Positions 25,912 to 35,974 are shown, counted from the first letter of the stretch. The stretch: DNA of 64,000 bases from Saprospiraceae bacterium (GCA_016714025.1 JADJOB010000002.1:1-64000), one strand, 5' to 3'. Numbers and translations are program-made. Notes: a model not told the origin generated them from the letters alone.

Positions 25912-26277
25912 ATGAAACTTTTGTCTTTATTATCATTATTAATTCTATTTACATTTGCTTGTAGTAAGGATTTAACTACCTCTAAAAATATCGTTTATTA
26001 TTATTGCTCTTCTCACAAATGGACAAAAGAAGAATCTAAAATAGCTTATATACTCTACACAGATATTTTAAAGATAAATAAGGATGAGCAAGCTATTAAA
26101 GAAAAAACTTCTGACTGGGGTAACTATGTAAAAGTTCGATGCAAAAATACAACAGGCTGTACTTCAGATTTAAACATTTATAATTCTGCTGAAGAGGCAG
26201 TTGCAAGAAGGAATGAAATGTTCGATATCTATAAGAACTCCGAAAAATATCAAATCGAGAAGGTAGAGTTCAAGTAA
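25912..26277 (+). CDS. Small lipoprotein of unknown function
   Basis: A 121-residue protein with a hydrophobic signal and lipobox (LLILFTFACSKD). The mature part has four Cys besides the lipid-bearing one (YYYCSSHKW, VRCKNTTGCTSD), so disulphides are possible outside the cytoplasm. The C-terminus is helical and basic. No family is recognised. Alone in cassette 25831-26420. Confidence 0.65.
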   Translation: MKLLSLLSLLILFTFACSKDLTTSKNIVYYYCSSHKWTKEESKIAYILYTDILKINKDEQAIKEKTSDWGNYVKVRCKNTTGCTSDLNIYNSAEEAVARRNEMFDIYKNSEKYQIEKVEFK

Positions 26278-26288
26278 AATATCACGGC

Positions 26289-26426
26289 AGCCAACACAGC
26301 ATAGACTCTACACCGCCAGGCAGCTTTAGTCTTCCATTAAAAGATTTTATTGCTTTAAATGAAATTAAATAATATTTTTGGCATCAGGAGAGTTGGCGGT
26401 GCAGCGTCTATGCCCAACCGTCAAAA
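26289..26426 (+). repeat. attC-like site 24 (family A)
   Basis: R'' AGCCAAC (26289-26295), altered R' GTCAAAA (26420-26426), arms GCATAGACTCTACACCGCC and GGCGGTGCAGCGTCTATGC. The end GGCAGCCAAC complements GCTGGCTGCC with one mismatch. Confidence 0.88.
26350..26380 (+). promoter_or_regulatory. Promoter-like element inside attC 24
   Basis: TTG (26350-26352), 20 bp, TATTTTTG (26373-26380), upstream of higBA. Confidence 0.5.
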
Positions 26427-26484
26427 AACATTAATAATTCCAAACATTTAGTATCTTTGAACGTTACTAACGTATTGTGTTATT

Positions 26485-26766
26485 ATGATCCTAAGTTTTG
26501 GTGATAAGAATACTGGACTAGTTTGGACTGGAACACTCATAAAGGGAATTCCTCAGTCAGTCCAGCAAGTAGCTAGAAGGAAACTTAGAATGTTAAATAA
26601 CTCTAACAATATCAATGACTTAAGAGTGCCGCCTTCAAATCATTTAGAAAAATTAAAAGGTGACCTAAAAGATTTTTACTCCATAAGAATTAATGATAGT
26701 TGGAGAATAGTATTTAAATGGGAAAATTCGCATTCTAAAAATGTTAAAATATTAAATTATCATTAG
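26485..26766 (+). CDS. higB: HigB-family toxin
   Basis: A 93-residue RelE-superfamily ribosome-dependent mRNA interferase of the HigB/plasmid killer type: KGIPQSVQQVARRKLRMLNN, LRVPPSNHLEKLKGDLKDFYSIRIN and the C-terminal core DSWRIVFKW. Toxin-first order and a one-base gap to higA are typical of higBA. Its promoter is likely the attC element at 26350-26380; the gene start is 59 bp past R'. Confidence 0.93.
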   Translation: MILSFGDKNTGLVWTGTLIKGIPQSVQQVARRKLRMLNNSNNINDLRVPPSNHLEKLKGDLKDFYSIRINDSWRIVFKWENSHSKNVKILNYH

Positions 26767-26767
26767 T

Positions 26768-27061
26768 ATGGCTTCATTAAAAAACATTCATCCAGGAGAA
26801 GTGCTTCTTGAAGAATTTCTTATTCCTATGGAAATTACTGCTTACAAATTAGCCCAAGCTATTCAAGTTCCACAAACAAGAATATCGCAGATTATTAAAG
26901 GAAATCGCAGTATAAGTGCGGATACTGCATTAAGATTATCAAAATATTTTGGAAATTCAGCTAAATTTTGGTTAGGTCTACAAAATGATTTTGATCTAGA
27001 AGAAGAATATAAGTTATCAAAAAAAGAACTAGAACAGATTTCGCAAATTGCCTGGGCTTAA
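26768..27061 (+). CDS. higA: HigA-family antitoxin
   Basis: A 97-residue XRE-type helix-turn-helix protein: IHPGEVLLEEFLIPMEITAYKLAQAIQVPQTRISQIIKGNRSISADTALRLSKYFGNS is the HigA signature. It binds HigB and usually the operon promoter. The stop TAA is part of the attC R'' box (GCTTAAC), so the gene ends exactly at the cassette end. Confidence 0.95.
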   Translation: MASLKNIHPGEVLLEEFLIPMEITAYKLAQAIQVPQTRISQIIKGNRSISADTALRLSKYFGNSAKFWLGLQNDFDLEEEYKLSKKELEQISQIAWA

Positions 27062-27185
27062 CAAGAGATACTCTCCATACCGCTTAAGATTAATTTTTTA
27101 CTCTTGGCTTATGACTAGTAAAAATGTTTAATATTTGGGTTTCGTCGAAAGCAGCACGGCGAGTATCTCCTGAACGACGTTTTGC
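27056..27185 (+). repeat. attC-like site 25, worn
   Basis: R'' GCTTAAC (27056-27062) and a doubtful R' GTTTTGC (27179-27185). Arms GAGATACTCTCCATACCGCTT and AGCAGCACGGCGAGTATCTC still pair. TACTCTTG near 27100. Confidence 0.65.
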
Positions 27186-27270
27186 GCCACTTAGATAAAC
27201 TTATCAAATGTTTAAACAAAATAAACTTAGAATCAATTCGTTTTGACTTTCCAATCAATCTAATAAAGAT

Positions 27271-27636
27271 ATGAAATCAAATTACCAACCTTATTTAATT
27301 GGAATAATATTGCTTGGTTTCGGATTTCTTTTCTTAAGACCTATACCAATTCCAAAAGAACAAGATTGTTTAATTATTAAAGGAATCGTCAGTGGGATAT
27401 ATGAAGGTGGAACTCATGATGTTATCTTCAAATTAAAAGATCAAGTAAAACAATATTATGTAAACCGCGGAACAGAGTATGGTCTTGATATAAAAAAGTT
27501 ACAAAATGAATTGATAGATAAAGAAATCGTAATTAAATATCCTAATTATTGGTTATTGACGCTTCCAGGAAATGCTATAATTCATGCTTCCAAAATCGAA
27601 TTCAATGAAAAAACAATATATACTCAATTAAAATAA
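27271..27636 (+). CDS. Membrane-anchored protein of unknown function
   Basis: A 121-residue protein with one N-terminal membrane helix (PYLIGIILLGFGFLFL) and a beta-rich rest (CLIIKGIVSGIYEGGTHDVIFKLKD, YYVNRG, KIEFNEKTIYTQ). No family recognised. Alone in its cassette (from about 27180). Confidence 0.6.
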   Translation: MKSNYQPYLIGIILLGFGFLFLRPIPIPKEQDCLIIKGIVSGIYEGGTHDVIFKLKDQVKQYYVNRGTEYGLDIKKLQNELIDKEIVIKYPNYWLLTLPGNAIIHASKIEFNEKTIYTQLK

Positions 27637-27645
27637 AAAAGCGGA

Positions 27646-27783
27646 GTATTACATGGCATAGATGGCGCAGCGCCAGGTATCTTAAACCATTTTCATTTAA
27701 TTTTTTTCGGTAATAAAAATTAAATTCTTACTTTTGGTTAACAATGGTAAGGCGATGCAGCGCCTATGCCAGGAGCGTAAGAA
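27646..27783 (+). repeat. attC-like site 26 (family A), eroded ends
   Basis: R'' GTATTAC, R' GTAAGAA (27777-27783), arms ATGGCATAGATGGCGC and GCGCCTATGCCA. The sequence after R' (AGTAATTTTATGAGACGAC) matches the shared cassette leader. Confidence 0.75.
27706..27736 (+). promoter_or_regulatory. Promoter-like element inside attC 26
   Basis: TTCG (27706-27709), 19 bp, TACTTTTG (27729-27736). Confidence 0.5.
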
Positions 27784-27791
27784 GTAATTTT

Positions 27792-29107
27792 ATGAGACGA
27801 CAGTTAACTATTCTAATATTGACAATTTCGTCATTAACTCTTACAGGACAAAAACTGGACGGAGGGAATGGGCACGCTCTAATTTTAGACAAACAAGGTC
27901 ACGTTTGGACAATTGGCAGGAATAATTATGGACAATTAGGAGACAGTACTCTTGAAAATTCACCAACACCAAAAAAAATAAAAAATCTAAACGACATTGT
28001 TGTCATATCACGTGGATACGACCATAGTATTGCGCTCGACAAAAATGGAAATTTATTTTTATGGGGTAGAAATAACTACGGACAACTCGGCTGTTCATCA
28101 GTGAACGACCAGTTAACGCCACAGAAATTACCAAATCATACAGGTTTTGTTGCTGTTGAAGGTGGGCACTGGCATACGGTTGGTTTAAAAAAGATGGTAC
28201 GGTTTGGTGTTGGGGTCACAACTATTTCGCTGAATTAGGTAATGGAACTAGAGAACATAGTTCATGGCCGGTAGAAGTTCTACAAATTTCAAATTCAGAA
28301 ATTTCAGTATTAAATAATATTGTTAGCATTGCATCAGTTGGTTATCACACTTTGGCTTTAAAAAAAGATGGTACTGTTTGGGGCTGGGGTGGAAACACTT
28401 TTAATGAACTTGGAACAGAGGGACTGGAGTTTCAGCGATATGCGATTAAAGTTGTGGGGATTCCAAGAATTAAAGAAATAGCGGTTGGTTGGCATCACTC
28501 CGTTGCTTTAGATTATAAAGGTAAAGTATGGGTCTGGGGTTCTGACCCAGCTTTTCAATTCAAAGAAGAAACTAAAAAATACTATCACCATCCAACTCTC
28601 TTAAAAGGTTTACCAAAAGTCACAAAAATTGCTTGTGGGAGTTGGCATTCACTGGCTATTGATGAAAATAAAAATGTTTGGGGTTGGGGAAAAAATCATT
28701 TTGGTATGCTAGGGACTGGTGACACTATTTCTCATTCTACTCCTATTCTATTAAAGTCTCTGAAAAATATTGTTGACATTGGGGGAGGTTGTTTTCAGTC
28801 AATTGCTGTAGACTCAATTGGTAGGATTTTTAGCTTTGGAGACAACCCTTCTGGTCAACAGGGTATTGGAAATTTCTCGCGATGTTATTCCCCTAAATTA
28901 ATGCCTCTTGACATAAATGGAATCCTCTCAAATGACACTTCATCGGTTTCAACGAATAGTACATCCATCCAACCTATGACAAATTTATATGCCGATCAAC
29001 CAAAATTTAATTTGGACATTTTCTTTAAAGTAATAAATTATATGTTGTTTTTAATTAGCGTTATATTGAACATTGTATTATACAGAAAACTAAAAAGCTA
29101 CCGCTAA
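27792..29107 (+). CDS. Secreted RCC1-repeat beta-propeller protein, frameshifted
   Basis: Signal peptide (LTILILTISSLTLTGQ) followed by at least six RCC1-type blades, each with a variant of GxxHSxAL-DxxGxVWxWGxNxxGQLG (for example YDHSIALDKNGNLFLWGRNN, WHHSVALDYKGKVWVWG). A membrane helix near the C-terminus (MLFLISVILNIVLY) suggests anchoring. One A is missing from a run near 28190: KKDGTVW in other blades becomes KKMVRFG here. The two open frames join cleanly if it is restored. The ATG at 27792 lies inside the shared leader motif (TTTTATGAGACGAC). Confidence 0.85.
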
Positions 29108-29232
29108 CAGCGAGTTTAAGAATTTGGCGGCTCAGTGGTTAAATGATTTCGGTTTTTCAAACAAAATGTATTGCAGTCTAACAGTTTTTGTGCTCCGAAA
29201 TCGCTAACTTTTAAAACCGCAATCCGTTATGC
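29102..29232 (+). repeat. attC-like site 27 (family C)
   Basis: R'' CGCTAAC (29102-29108), R' GTTATGC (29226-29232), arms AAGAATTTGGCGG and ATCGCTAACTTTT. The end TACCGCTAAC suggests an original start GTTAGCGGTA, now GTAAGAAGTA at 27777. Confidence 0.88.
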
Positions 29233-29254
29233 GTCATTTAAAGATAGAAATCCA

Positions 29255-30300
29255 ATGAAAAAAAAGAAAGTCTCATTTCACGGAATAAAATTCTTTACAG
29301 GAATTACAATATGTTTTATTCTGACTTCGTGTAATGGGCAAACGAATAATGATGATAAACAACACCTGATAAAAGAAACAATTCAATCTCTGGATTCAAA
29401 AAAACAGATAAGTCCAGTTGTGAGAATGATGTATCAGGATAGCAAAGGTAATCTTTGGTTTGGAGCGGAAGGAGGAGCGTTTAGATATGATGGCGATTCT
29501 TTAATTCATATAGATAGCATTAGAAGCGAATCGGGTGGAAGAGTAACAATTAAAGACATTGCAGAAGATAAAGATGGGATAATTTGGTTTGGACATACTG
29601 ATGGTATTAGCAGTATTAACGGTACATCAGTGACCAATTATTACGAATCAGATGGCTTAACAAGCAACGATGTTTGGTGCATTGAGACAGATGTCAATGG
29701 GAATGTTTGGGTTGGAACAATAGAAGGTATTTGTATATTTGATGGACAAAGATTCAATAATTTCGTCCTGCCAGAAGGGAAGATAGATACAACTGTTGGT
29801 GTATCAAGTACAAAAATGATTCATAGTATTCTTGAAGATAGTAAGGGGACAATCTGGTTAAGTACTAATGCAGGTCTATTTTCATATTCAAATAATAAGT
29901 TAAAGAATATTTCTGACGAAGTAGGTGTGCCAACGAATTTTGTTAGCAAAATAATTAAAAACAAAAAGGTGGATTCTGGGTTTCAACTTCAACAGGACTT
30001 TTTCATCTCAATGAGAATATCCTTACCAATGTCTCAGAAATGCATTTTGAAGAAAGCAAAGGAACAGGCAGTATAATTGTAGATTATAAGGGCGATGTTT
30101 GGTTTAATTGTGGTCGTAATATATACAGATTAAGTGGAGAGAAACTCACTGAATATCGAATAGAAGAAGGAAATTATGGTCCGCTGACTTTTCAAATTTA
30201 CGAAGACCGGCAAAGTCGACTTTGGTTTGTAGGATATGGTGGAGCATATCGTTATGAAAACGACAGATTCATCAATATTACACAAAATGGACCTTGGTAA
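29255..30300 (+). CDS. Two-component-propeller lipoprotein 1, frameshifted
   Basis: Lipobox TSCNGQ after a membrane segment, then Reg_prop blades of the form DSKGNLWFGAEGGAFRYDGD, DKDGIIWFGHTDG, VNGNVWVGTIEGICIFDG, DSKGTIWLSTNAG, YKGDVWFNCGRNIYRL and RQSRLWFVGYGGAYRY. A shift in AAAAAGGTGG near 29966 separates the last two blades. This is the ligand-binding half of hybrid two-component sensors, here without kinase, on the cell surface or in the periplasm. Four further paralogues occur in the window (32574, 37883, 49841 and a fragment at 62098). Confidence 0.85.
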
Positions 30301-30312
30301 AAAGATACGAAC

Positions 30313-30444
30313 GCATAACAGCACCAACAAGAAATTGGCGGTTCAGTGGTTAAATGAAGCTTTGTTCTTCGTTTCAAGTTCAGTGCTGGTAGACAGTTTT
30401 GTGCTTCGAAATCACCAACTGCTTGTAGCCGCTAAATGATACCG
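30313..30444 (+). repeat. attC-like site 28 (family C)
   Basis: R'' GCATAAC (30313-30319); R' eroded to GATACCG (30438-30444). Arms CAACAAGAAATTGGCGG and ATCACCAACTGCTTGTAG. The end ACGCATAAC complements GTTATGCGT at 29226. Confidence 0.85.
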
Positions 30445-30500
30445 GTCATTGTAAAAAGACACGAACTAAACTATAAATAATGTAACAAATCCTACAAAAT

Positions 30501-31220
30501 ATGTGTCATACAGAAAAAATGGATATGGACTCAAAAGTAAAAATTGCCAGAATCGCAGGATTCCTTTATCTGCTAATAATTGGCTTCGGACTAATAGCCC
30601 AAATCTTTGTCCGTGACAACCTAGTTGATTACAATAATGCCACCGTTACTGCTAAAAATATTATAGCTTCTGAATTTTGGTTTCGATTCGGATTTGCTAG
30701 TGAATTAATGATGCTCATATGTGATATTGCTGTAACAACCATACTTTATATATTACTCAGGGATTCTAGTAAAAATCTTTCATTACTTTCTACATTTTTT
30801 CGGCTGACGAGTATTATTATTTTATGTGTCATTGCTCTTAGCCACTATGCAGCATTATTCTTTTTGGGAGGTGCGGACTATTTGACGGTTTTTGATTCAA
30901 ACCAACTCGATGCCTTAGCATTATTGTCTATCAAATTGCATGGTGCAGGATACAATATTTCACTTTTATTTTTTGGTGTTCATCTAATTCTTCTTGGGTA
31001 TTTGATATACAAATCCCAACTCTTTGCGAGAGTTTTAGGTATTCTACTCCTAATAGGAGGAATTTGTTATATCGCTAACAGCCTTACTTGGTTTCTGTTC
31101 CCGACTTTTGTGAAAATGATATATCCTGCGATTTTGATTCCTTGTTCAATAGGGGAATTGCTTTTTAGTATATGGCTTTTGATAAAAGGCGTCAGGACAA
31201 AAAAACAAGAACAACAATGA
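30501..31220 (+). CDS. DUF4386-family membrane protein
   Basis: A 239-residue protein with about six membrane helices and the DUF4386 opening KVKIARIAGFLYLLIIGFG, followed by SEFWFRFGFASELMMLICDI. Function of the family is unknown. In-frame ATGs at 30501, 30519 and 30525 could serve as start. No attC is recognisable after it; only CCGCTTAC near 31306-31313 recalls an R'' box. Confidence 0.82.
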   Translation: MCHTEKMDMDSKVKIARIAGFLYLLIIGFGLIAQIFVRDNLVDYNNATVTAKNIIASEFWFRFGFASELMMLICDIAVTTILYILLRDSSKNLSLLSTFFRLTSIIILCVIALSHYAALFFLGGADYLTVFDSNQLDALALLSIKLHGAGYNISLLFFGVHLILLGYLIYKSQLFARVLGILLLIGGICYIANSLTWFLFPTFVKMIYPAILIPCSIGELLFSIWLLIKGVRTKKQEQQ

Positions 31221-31372
31221 CAATAGACCACTTCGACTTGACAAATATTTTCATACCCAGTTTTGCAATTAGTCATCGGACAACCTGGCAAGACAAAACA
31301 ACGAACCGCTTACAGTGGTCAGTCTAACACAGATTGGATAATTTAATAATTTAATGAAATTTTTATTAAAAA
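31221..31372. other. Eroded cassette junction
   Basis: About 150 bp with a relic R'' (CCGCTTAC) and no inverted repeat. No promoter beyond an AT-rich stretch (TAATTTAATAATTTAATG near 31340) is evident. Confidence 0.4.
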
Positions 31373-32455
31373 ATGAAACTATACCTATTTGCTATTTTGA
31401 ATATATTTACATTAACATTATCTGCCCAAGAAAATGCTTCAATTGTACTTGATGAATATTTTAAAGCAATTGGTGGGCAAAATAATATTAACCGTGTGCA
31501 AAACATTTATTCATTTGCGAATTGCACAGGTCCTAACGGAGAATATCAAACTGAATTACATTCTGCAAAAGACTCAAAGACGATTTTCCGACAATTACGG
31601 GAAAATAAACCTGACTTTGTAGGTATAGTAAACGGTGATACTTATTGGGTAAAAGGTAAAGAAAATGTGATTTCCAACAAAAAATCGGCTTATGTTTGGC
31701 AATCACACGAAATTCAATGGATTGCTACTCATCTTACTGAAAGATTCCGTGAAATAAAATTTGATGGGAAAGAAGATTTCGCTGGCAAACAATCTGTAAA
31801 ACTTTCAGCTATTGATGAATTGAACAAAACGGCTCAATTGTATTTTGATAAAAAAACAAATCTACTGCTTGGAATAATATTTTTCAATCCATATAGTGAA
31901 AAATCAGAAACTATTAGGCTAGAAATTAATGAATGGAGAAAAATTGGAAAATTGCTATTTCCATCAAAAGTCTCATTTAGTGATAATCAAGGTAATTTTG
32001 AATTAAGGTTTCATACCATAAAAATTAATCAGATTGACCTTTCTATTTTTGATATTCCAGGGAAAATCAAAGCTATCAAAAAATTAATGGAATTACACGA
32101 GTTGCAACGAACTGCACATTTCAATAGTGATGCCAAATTATTGGTATCAATCATGGCAGATGATTATATCGAAGTCATTAATGGTAAAGTTAATTCGCCT
32201 AAAAAAGAAGACCTTATCAAGCGATTTCAAAGATACTTTGATTCTGTAACATTTATCGAATGGGATGACATACAGCCACCCATTATTAAAGTTTCAGATG
32301 ATGGAACATTGGCTTATGTGTTTGTAAACAAAAGAGTGAAATTAAAAACTAAAGAAAACAAAGAAGAACTAACAACATTCGCTTGGACAGCTACTTTTCA
32401 GAAAATAATTGATAATTGGCTAATGACAAGTATAACTTCAACTGTTGATAGATAG
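31373..32455 (+). CDS. Secreted protein with LolA-like and NTF2-like domains
   Basis: Signal peptide (YLFAILNIFTLTLSAQ). Residues about 20-235 resemble outer-membrane lipoprotein-sorting/LolA-like beta proteins (DEYFKAIGGQNNINRVQN, AQLYFDKKTNLLLGI, VSFSDNQGNFELRF). Residues 240-360 form a SnoaL/DUF4440-like NTF2 domain (LMELHELQRTAHFNSDAKLLVSIMADDYIEV split over 32079-32180; TTFAWTATFQKIIDNWLMT). The two-domain order is seen in periplasmic Bacteroidota proteins of unknown function. Confidence 0.68.
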   Translation: MKLYLFAILNIFTLTLSAQENASIVLDEYFKAIGGQNNINRVQNIYSFANCTGPNGEYQTELHSAKDSKTIFRQLRENKPDFVGIVNGDTYWVKGKENVISNKKSAYVWQSHEIQWIATHLTERFREIKFDGKEDFAGKQSVKLSAIDELNKTAQLYFDKKTNLLLGIIFFNPYSEKSETIRLEINEWRKIGKLLFPSKVSFSDNQGNFELRFHTIKINQIDLSIFDIPGKIKAIKKLMELHELQRTAHFNSDAKLLVSIMADDYIEVINGKVNSPKKEDLIKRFQRYFDSVTFIEWDDIQPPIIKVSDDGTLAYVFVNKRVKLKTKENKEELTTFAWTATFQKIIDNWLMTSITSTVDR

Positions 32456-32573
32456 AGAATAAAAGTCATAACCAAAAGAAATATGAAAGAATACGAGCTA
32501 ATACTTGGTAAAGCCCGAACCGCTATCATCGGTTATTCTATGACAGAGCATGCTAACAATAAACAGACAGGCA

Positions 32574-33659
32574 ATGACGTTAAGAACAATTTTATTTTTT
32601 AGTATACTGACTATATTGACATCGTGCAACGGACAGACAAAATATAAAGCATCAAACGCTGACGATTTAAGCCAAAACATTGCACAAGGTGATACCGTAA
32701 ATAAACTTGGCGACCATTTGTGGTATGTGTTTCAAGACAAAAATAACAACTATTGGTTTGGGAGTAATGGCGAAGGTGTGTATCGTTATGACGGAAAAAC
32801 GATAGTCAATTTCACGACAAAAGATGGACTTGCAAGCGACACTATAAGACAAATTCAGGAAGACAAATTTGGCAATATATTTATTTCAACTTTCGGTGGT
32901 ATCAACAAGTTTAACGGAAAGACTTTTACTACTTTGCAACCAATCAAAAGCAAAGAATGGAAATCAGAACCCAATGATTTATGGTTCTATATATTAGGAA
33001 AAAAGAATGAAGGTGTTTATCGTTATGACGGAAAAAATTTATATAATTTGGAGTTTCCTAAACATTATCTTCACAATGAAATTTATCAACGAGTGGTCAA
33101 TTCATTTTTTAGTCCATATGAAGTATATTCCATTTATAAAGACAGAAAAGGAGCAATTTGGTTTGGCACTTCCGTTTTTGGAGCTTGTCGTTTTGATGGA
33201 GAAACAGTAAAATGGATGTACGAAGACGATTTGACCTATGTACCTAATGGCGGAACATTTGGCATTCGTTCCATTTTTGAAGACAAGGAAGGTAGTTTTT
33301 GGCTTTGTAACACTTGGCACAAGTATATTTTCGATTTTGAAAAGACAAGTAAAAGCGATAGACTTCAATATCAAAAGACCAACGGAATTGGAAACGCAAA
33401 AATATTTGGAGGTGACAAATACGTTTACTATTCATACATCATAGAGGACAATAACGGTAATATTTGGCTGGTCACTTGGGACAAGGGAGTTTATAAATAT
33501 GACGGCAAGAACATCACAAATTATTCAGTTAAAGACGGCACGAAAGACGTTAATTTAGTTTCAATGTATAAGGATAATCAAGGTAATTTATGGCTTGGGA
33601 CACCAGAAAATGGAGCATTTAAGTTTAACGGAAATACATTTGAAAAATATAAACCTTAA
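32574..33659 (+). CDS. Two-component-propeller lipoprotein 2
   Basis: Starts at ATG 32574 (an upstream ATG at 32550 adds only 8 residues before the hydrophobic segment). Lipobox LTSCNGQ; blades include DKNNNYWFGSNGEGVYRYDG, DKFGNIFISTFGG, DRKGAIWFGTSVFGACRFDG, NNGNIWLVTWDKGVYKYDG and DNQGNLWLGTPENGAFKFNG. It is close to the gene at 49841 in the order and wording of the blades. No kinase follows. Probably a surface or periplasmic sensor-like or binding protein. Confidence 0.85.
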   Translation: MTLRTILFFSILTILTSCNGQTKYKASNADDLSQNIAQGDTVNKLGDHLWYVFQDKNNNYWFGSNGEGVYRYDGKTIVNFTTKDGLASDTIRQIQEDKFGNIFISTFGGINKFNGKTFTTLQPIKSKEWKSEPNDLWFYILGKKNEGVYRYDGKNLYNLEFPKHYLHNEIYQRVVNSFFSPYEVYSIYKDRKGAIWFGTSVFGACRFDGETVKWMYEDDLTYVPNGGTFGIRSIFEDKEGSFWLCNTWHKYIFDFEKTSKSDRLQYQKTNGIGNAKIFGGDKYVYYSYIIEDNNGNIWLVTWDKGVYKYDGKNITNYSVKDGTKDVNLVSMYKDNQGNLWLGTPENGAFKFNGNTFEKYKP

Positions 33660-33677
33660 TGACAGAAAAAGAGCAAA

Positions 33678-33816
33678 CACTAACAGCAGTCTGGTAAAAT
33701 GGCGGGTTCAGTGCTAAATTCTACGGCAATTCCTCAATTGAACTTTTGTGCAAAACTGAACATTTGTGCTTCGATTTCCGCCACTTCGCCAAGCTGCTAA
33801 TCGATATGGGTTATGC
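33678..33816 (+). repeat. attC-like site 29 (worn)
   Basis: R'' CACTAAC (33678-33684); R' either eroded GATATGG (33803-33809) or the adjacent GTTATGC (33810-33816). Arms GTCTGGTAAAATGGCGGG and CCGCCACTTCGCCAAGC. Confidence 0.72.
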
Positions 33817-33880
33817 CTGGGCGATCTGCTAACTTTGAACTGTATGCAAGAAATTTATTGACAAATCCTATATTTGAAAC

Positions 33881-35326
33881 ATGACAAAAATAAAATTCTG
33901 CTTTATCTTCTTTTTTCTATTTTACGTTGCTTATGCAAACGCACAGCAATCTCGTATTGACAGTTTAAAACAACAACTGACTACAGAAAAAGCAGACAGC
34001 ATCAAACTGCAAATCTTATGGGAAATAAGCAACTTGTATGGATATGTAAGCAATGATTCAAAGGTGTATTATGCACAACAAGCTGTGTTGCTTAGCATGA
34101 AAAATAGAAACAGTTTATCTGTCGGCTCTGGAGCACAGTCATTATATATCCTTGCAAGTTCACTTTGGTGGGCAGGAAATTATCCCGATGCCAAAGAAAC
34201 ATATTTTAAAGCATTGCAATTAGCCGAACCACTTGCCGACACCATGTTTTTAGGATATATTTACAACGGTATAGCATCGGTAGAAAGGAATGCAGGCAAT
34301 TACCGTGAGGCAATAAAATATTATACAAAAGCAGAAAATTTAACTAAGCATATTCCCGACAATGATGTGTTACTAGGAGCTTTGGTTGACAAAGGAAAAT
34401 CCTATGAACAACTCGATATCCTGGATTCTGCATATACCTACGTTCAGGAATGTCTTGCTATGTATTTCAGAAAATTTCAAGGTAAAAATGTATTTGGTGG
34501 AGGACTTCAATCAGCAATGGGAATTATTTACTCCAAGATGGGAAAAGAACAATTGGCTGTTGAATTTTTTCGTCAATCAATCCAATTAAGTTCAGAGTTA
34601 AATGAATACCGCCTACTGGCACGTGGTTATTGCGAATATGCCGAACATTTTGACCGTTTCCATCAGAAGGATTCAGCTATTTACTACGCTACAAAAGGAT
34701 TTTTGATTGACCAACAATTTAATTTACTGGTTCAGCAACTTCAAGCCAGCACCTTATTGACTAAACTTTACAAACAGGAAAATAAAATAGACAGTGCTTT
34801 CAAGTATCAGCAAATAATGATTGATACAAGAGAACGAGTTTTCAGCAATGAAAATATTACCCGTTTGCAAACACTTGAGTTTAATGAACAATTGCGGCAG
34901 CAAGAGCTAGAATCAGAAAAAGCAAAATCCGAAGAAGTACGAAAACAAAATATTCAGTATGCCTTGATTGCTATAGGACTTGTTACTATTATTATCTTGT
35001 TTCTATTGCTTAGCCGAAGTTTTATTACCAACACCAAACTGATTTCATTTTTTGGTGTGATTGCTTTGTTACTTGTTTTTGAATTTTTCAATCTATTATT
35101 ACATCCATTCTTAGAAAATATTACGCATCACTCACCTATATTAATGTTGCTTGCGTTAGTTTGTATTGCAGCTTTGCTTGTACCATTGCACCACAAATTA
35201 GAAAAATGGATAACAGAAAAACTGGTTCAGAAAAACAAAGCGACAAGAATGGCAAATGCTAAAAAAACTATTGAGATATTAGAAGAAAAGATCATCGAAA
35301 AGAATGAAAGTAGCACGAACCCATAA
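33881..35326 (+). CDS. TPR-repeat membrane protein resembling sensor-kinase input domains
   Basis: A 481-residue protein: signal peptide (ending ANAQ), five or more TPR-like helical repeats (residues 25-320; for example AKETYFKALQLAEPLADTMF, REAIKYYTKAENL), a coiled coil at about 325-355, then three membrane helices (about 358-380, 384-408 and 414-436) and a charged cytoplasmic tail. In Bacteroidota this input part normally leads into a histidine kinase or a LuxR-type output domain; neither is present here, so it is either truncated or works with a partner. Alone in its cassette. Confidence 0.75.
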   Translation: MTKIKFCFIFFFLFYVAYANAQQSRIDSLKQQLTTEKADSIKLQILWEISNLYGYVSNDSKVYYAQQAVLLSMKNRNSLSVGSGAQSLYILASSLWWAGNYPDAKETYFKALQLAEPLADTMFLGYIYNGIASVERNAGNYREAIKYYTKAENLTKHIPDNDVLLGALVDKGKSYEQLDILDSAYTYVQECLAMYFRKFQGKNVFGGGLQSAMGIIYSKMGKEQLAVEFFRQSIQLSSELNEYRLLARGYCEYAEHFDRFHQKDSAIYYATKGFLIDQQFNLLVQQLQASTLLTKLYKQENKIDSAFKYQQIMIDTRERVFSNENITRLQTLEFNEQLRQQELESEKAKSEEVRKQNIQYALIAIGLVTIIILFLLLSRSFITNTKLISFFGVIALLLVFEFFNLLLHPFLENITHHSPILMLLALVCIAALLVPLHHKLEKWITEKLVQKNKATRMANAKKTIEILEEKIIEKNESSTNP

Positions 35327-35452
35327 TTACAACTACAAGAAATTGGCGGTTCATTGGTTAAAAAAAGCTTTGTACTTTGCATCAAATTTAGTGCTAGCAG
35401 ACAGATTTGTGTTCCGAAATTGCCAACATTTTAAACCCGCCAAACATTGGCG
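35322..35452 (+). repeat. attC-like site 30 (family C, worn)
   Basis: Arms CTACAAGAAATTGGCGG and GAAATTGCCAAC are kept, but R'' reads ATAATTAC and R' ATTGGCG (35446-35452). Confidence 0.72.
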
Positions 35453-35509
35453 GCAAGTGAATGGTTACTTCTAAATTAAGGGAAGCATTTTAAATCATTA
35501 AGAAGAAAA

Positions 35510-35974
35510 ATGGATAATATTATACAAGGTATTCGACAAGCTCATAAGGGAGATTTAAAATCACTGCAACAATTTCTTATTGAAAATAAGCTGAGACCTT
35601 CTATCGTAATTAATGAAAATTCATTATATTATTATACCCAAATTGATGGAAAAATGATTGGAACCATTGGTGCGGAATTCAATCAGCATTATGCGCTCAT
35701 TAGAGCGGCTGGAATAGCACAAGAATGGCGTAAACAAGGTATTGCCCAAAATCTTTTCCAAAAATTAACCACCGAGTTAGAAAAGAAAGGTATTAAACAT
35801 TTTTACTTATTCAGCCGCCAAGCTTCAGAATTCTGGACTAAAATGGGGTTTAAAAAATGCTCCATTCAAGAGGTCATTAACGTTTTATCCGACACACCCC
35901 AAGTGAAAGAATTTATTGCTGACAAAACGATTTGGACAGATGTGGCATGGTATAAATCAACAAAATCCCTTTAA
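35510..35974 (+). CDS. GNAT-family N-acetyltransferase
   Basis: A 154-residue GNAT: acetyl-CoA loop EWRKQGIAQNLFQKL (Q/RxxGxA at residues 75-81), a strand IKHFYLFSRQASEFWTKMGFKKC as the C-terminal motif. The wording resembles the arsenic-resistance (ArsN) and glutamate N-acetyltransferase-like group, but assignment is not possible. Alone in cassette 35447-36110; its end CTGCCAAC partly complements the start ATTGGCGG. Confidence 0.88.
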   Translation: MDNIIQGIRQAHKGDLKSLQQFLIENKLRPSIVINENSLYYYTQIDGKMIGTIGAEFNQHYALIRAAGIAQEWRKQGIAQNLFQKLTTELEKKGIKHFYLFSRQASEFWTKMGFKKCSIQEVINVLSDTPQVKEFIADKTIWTDVAWYKSTKSL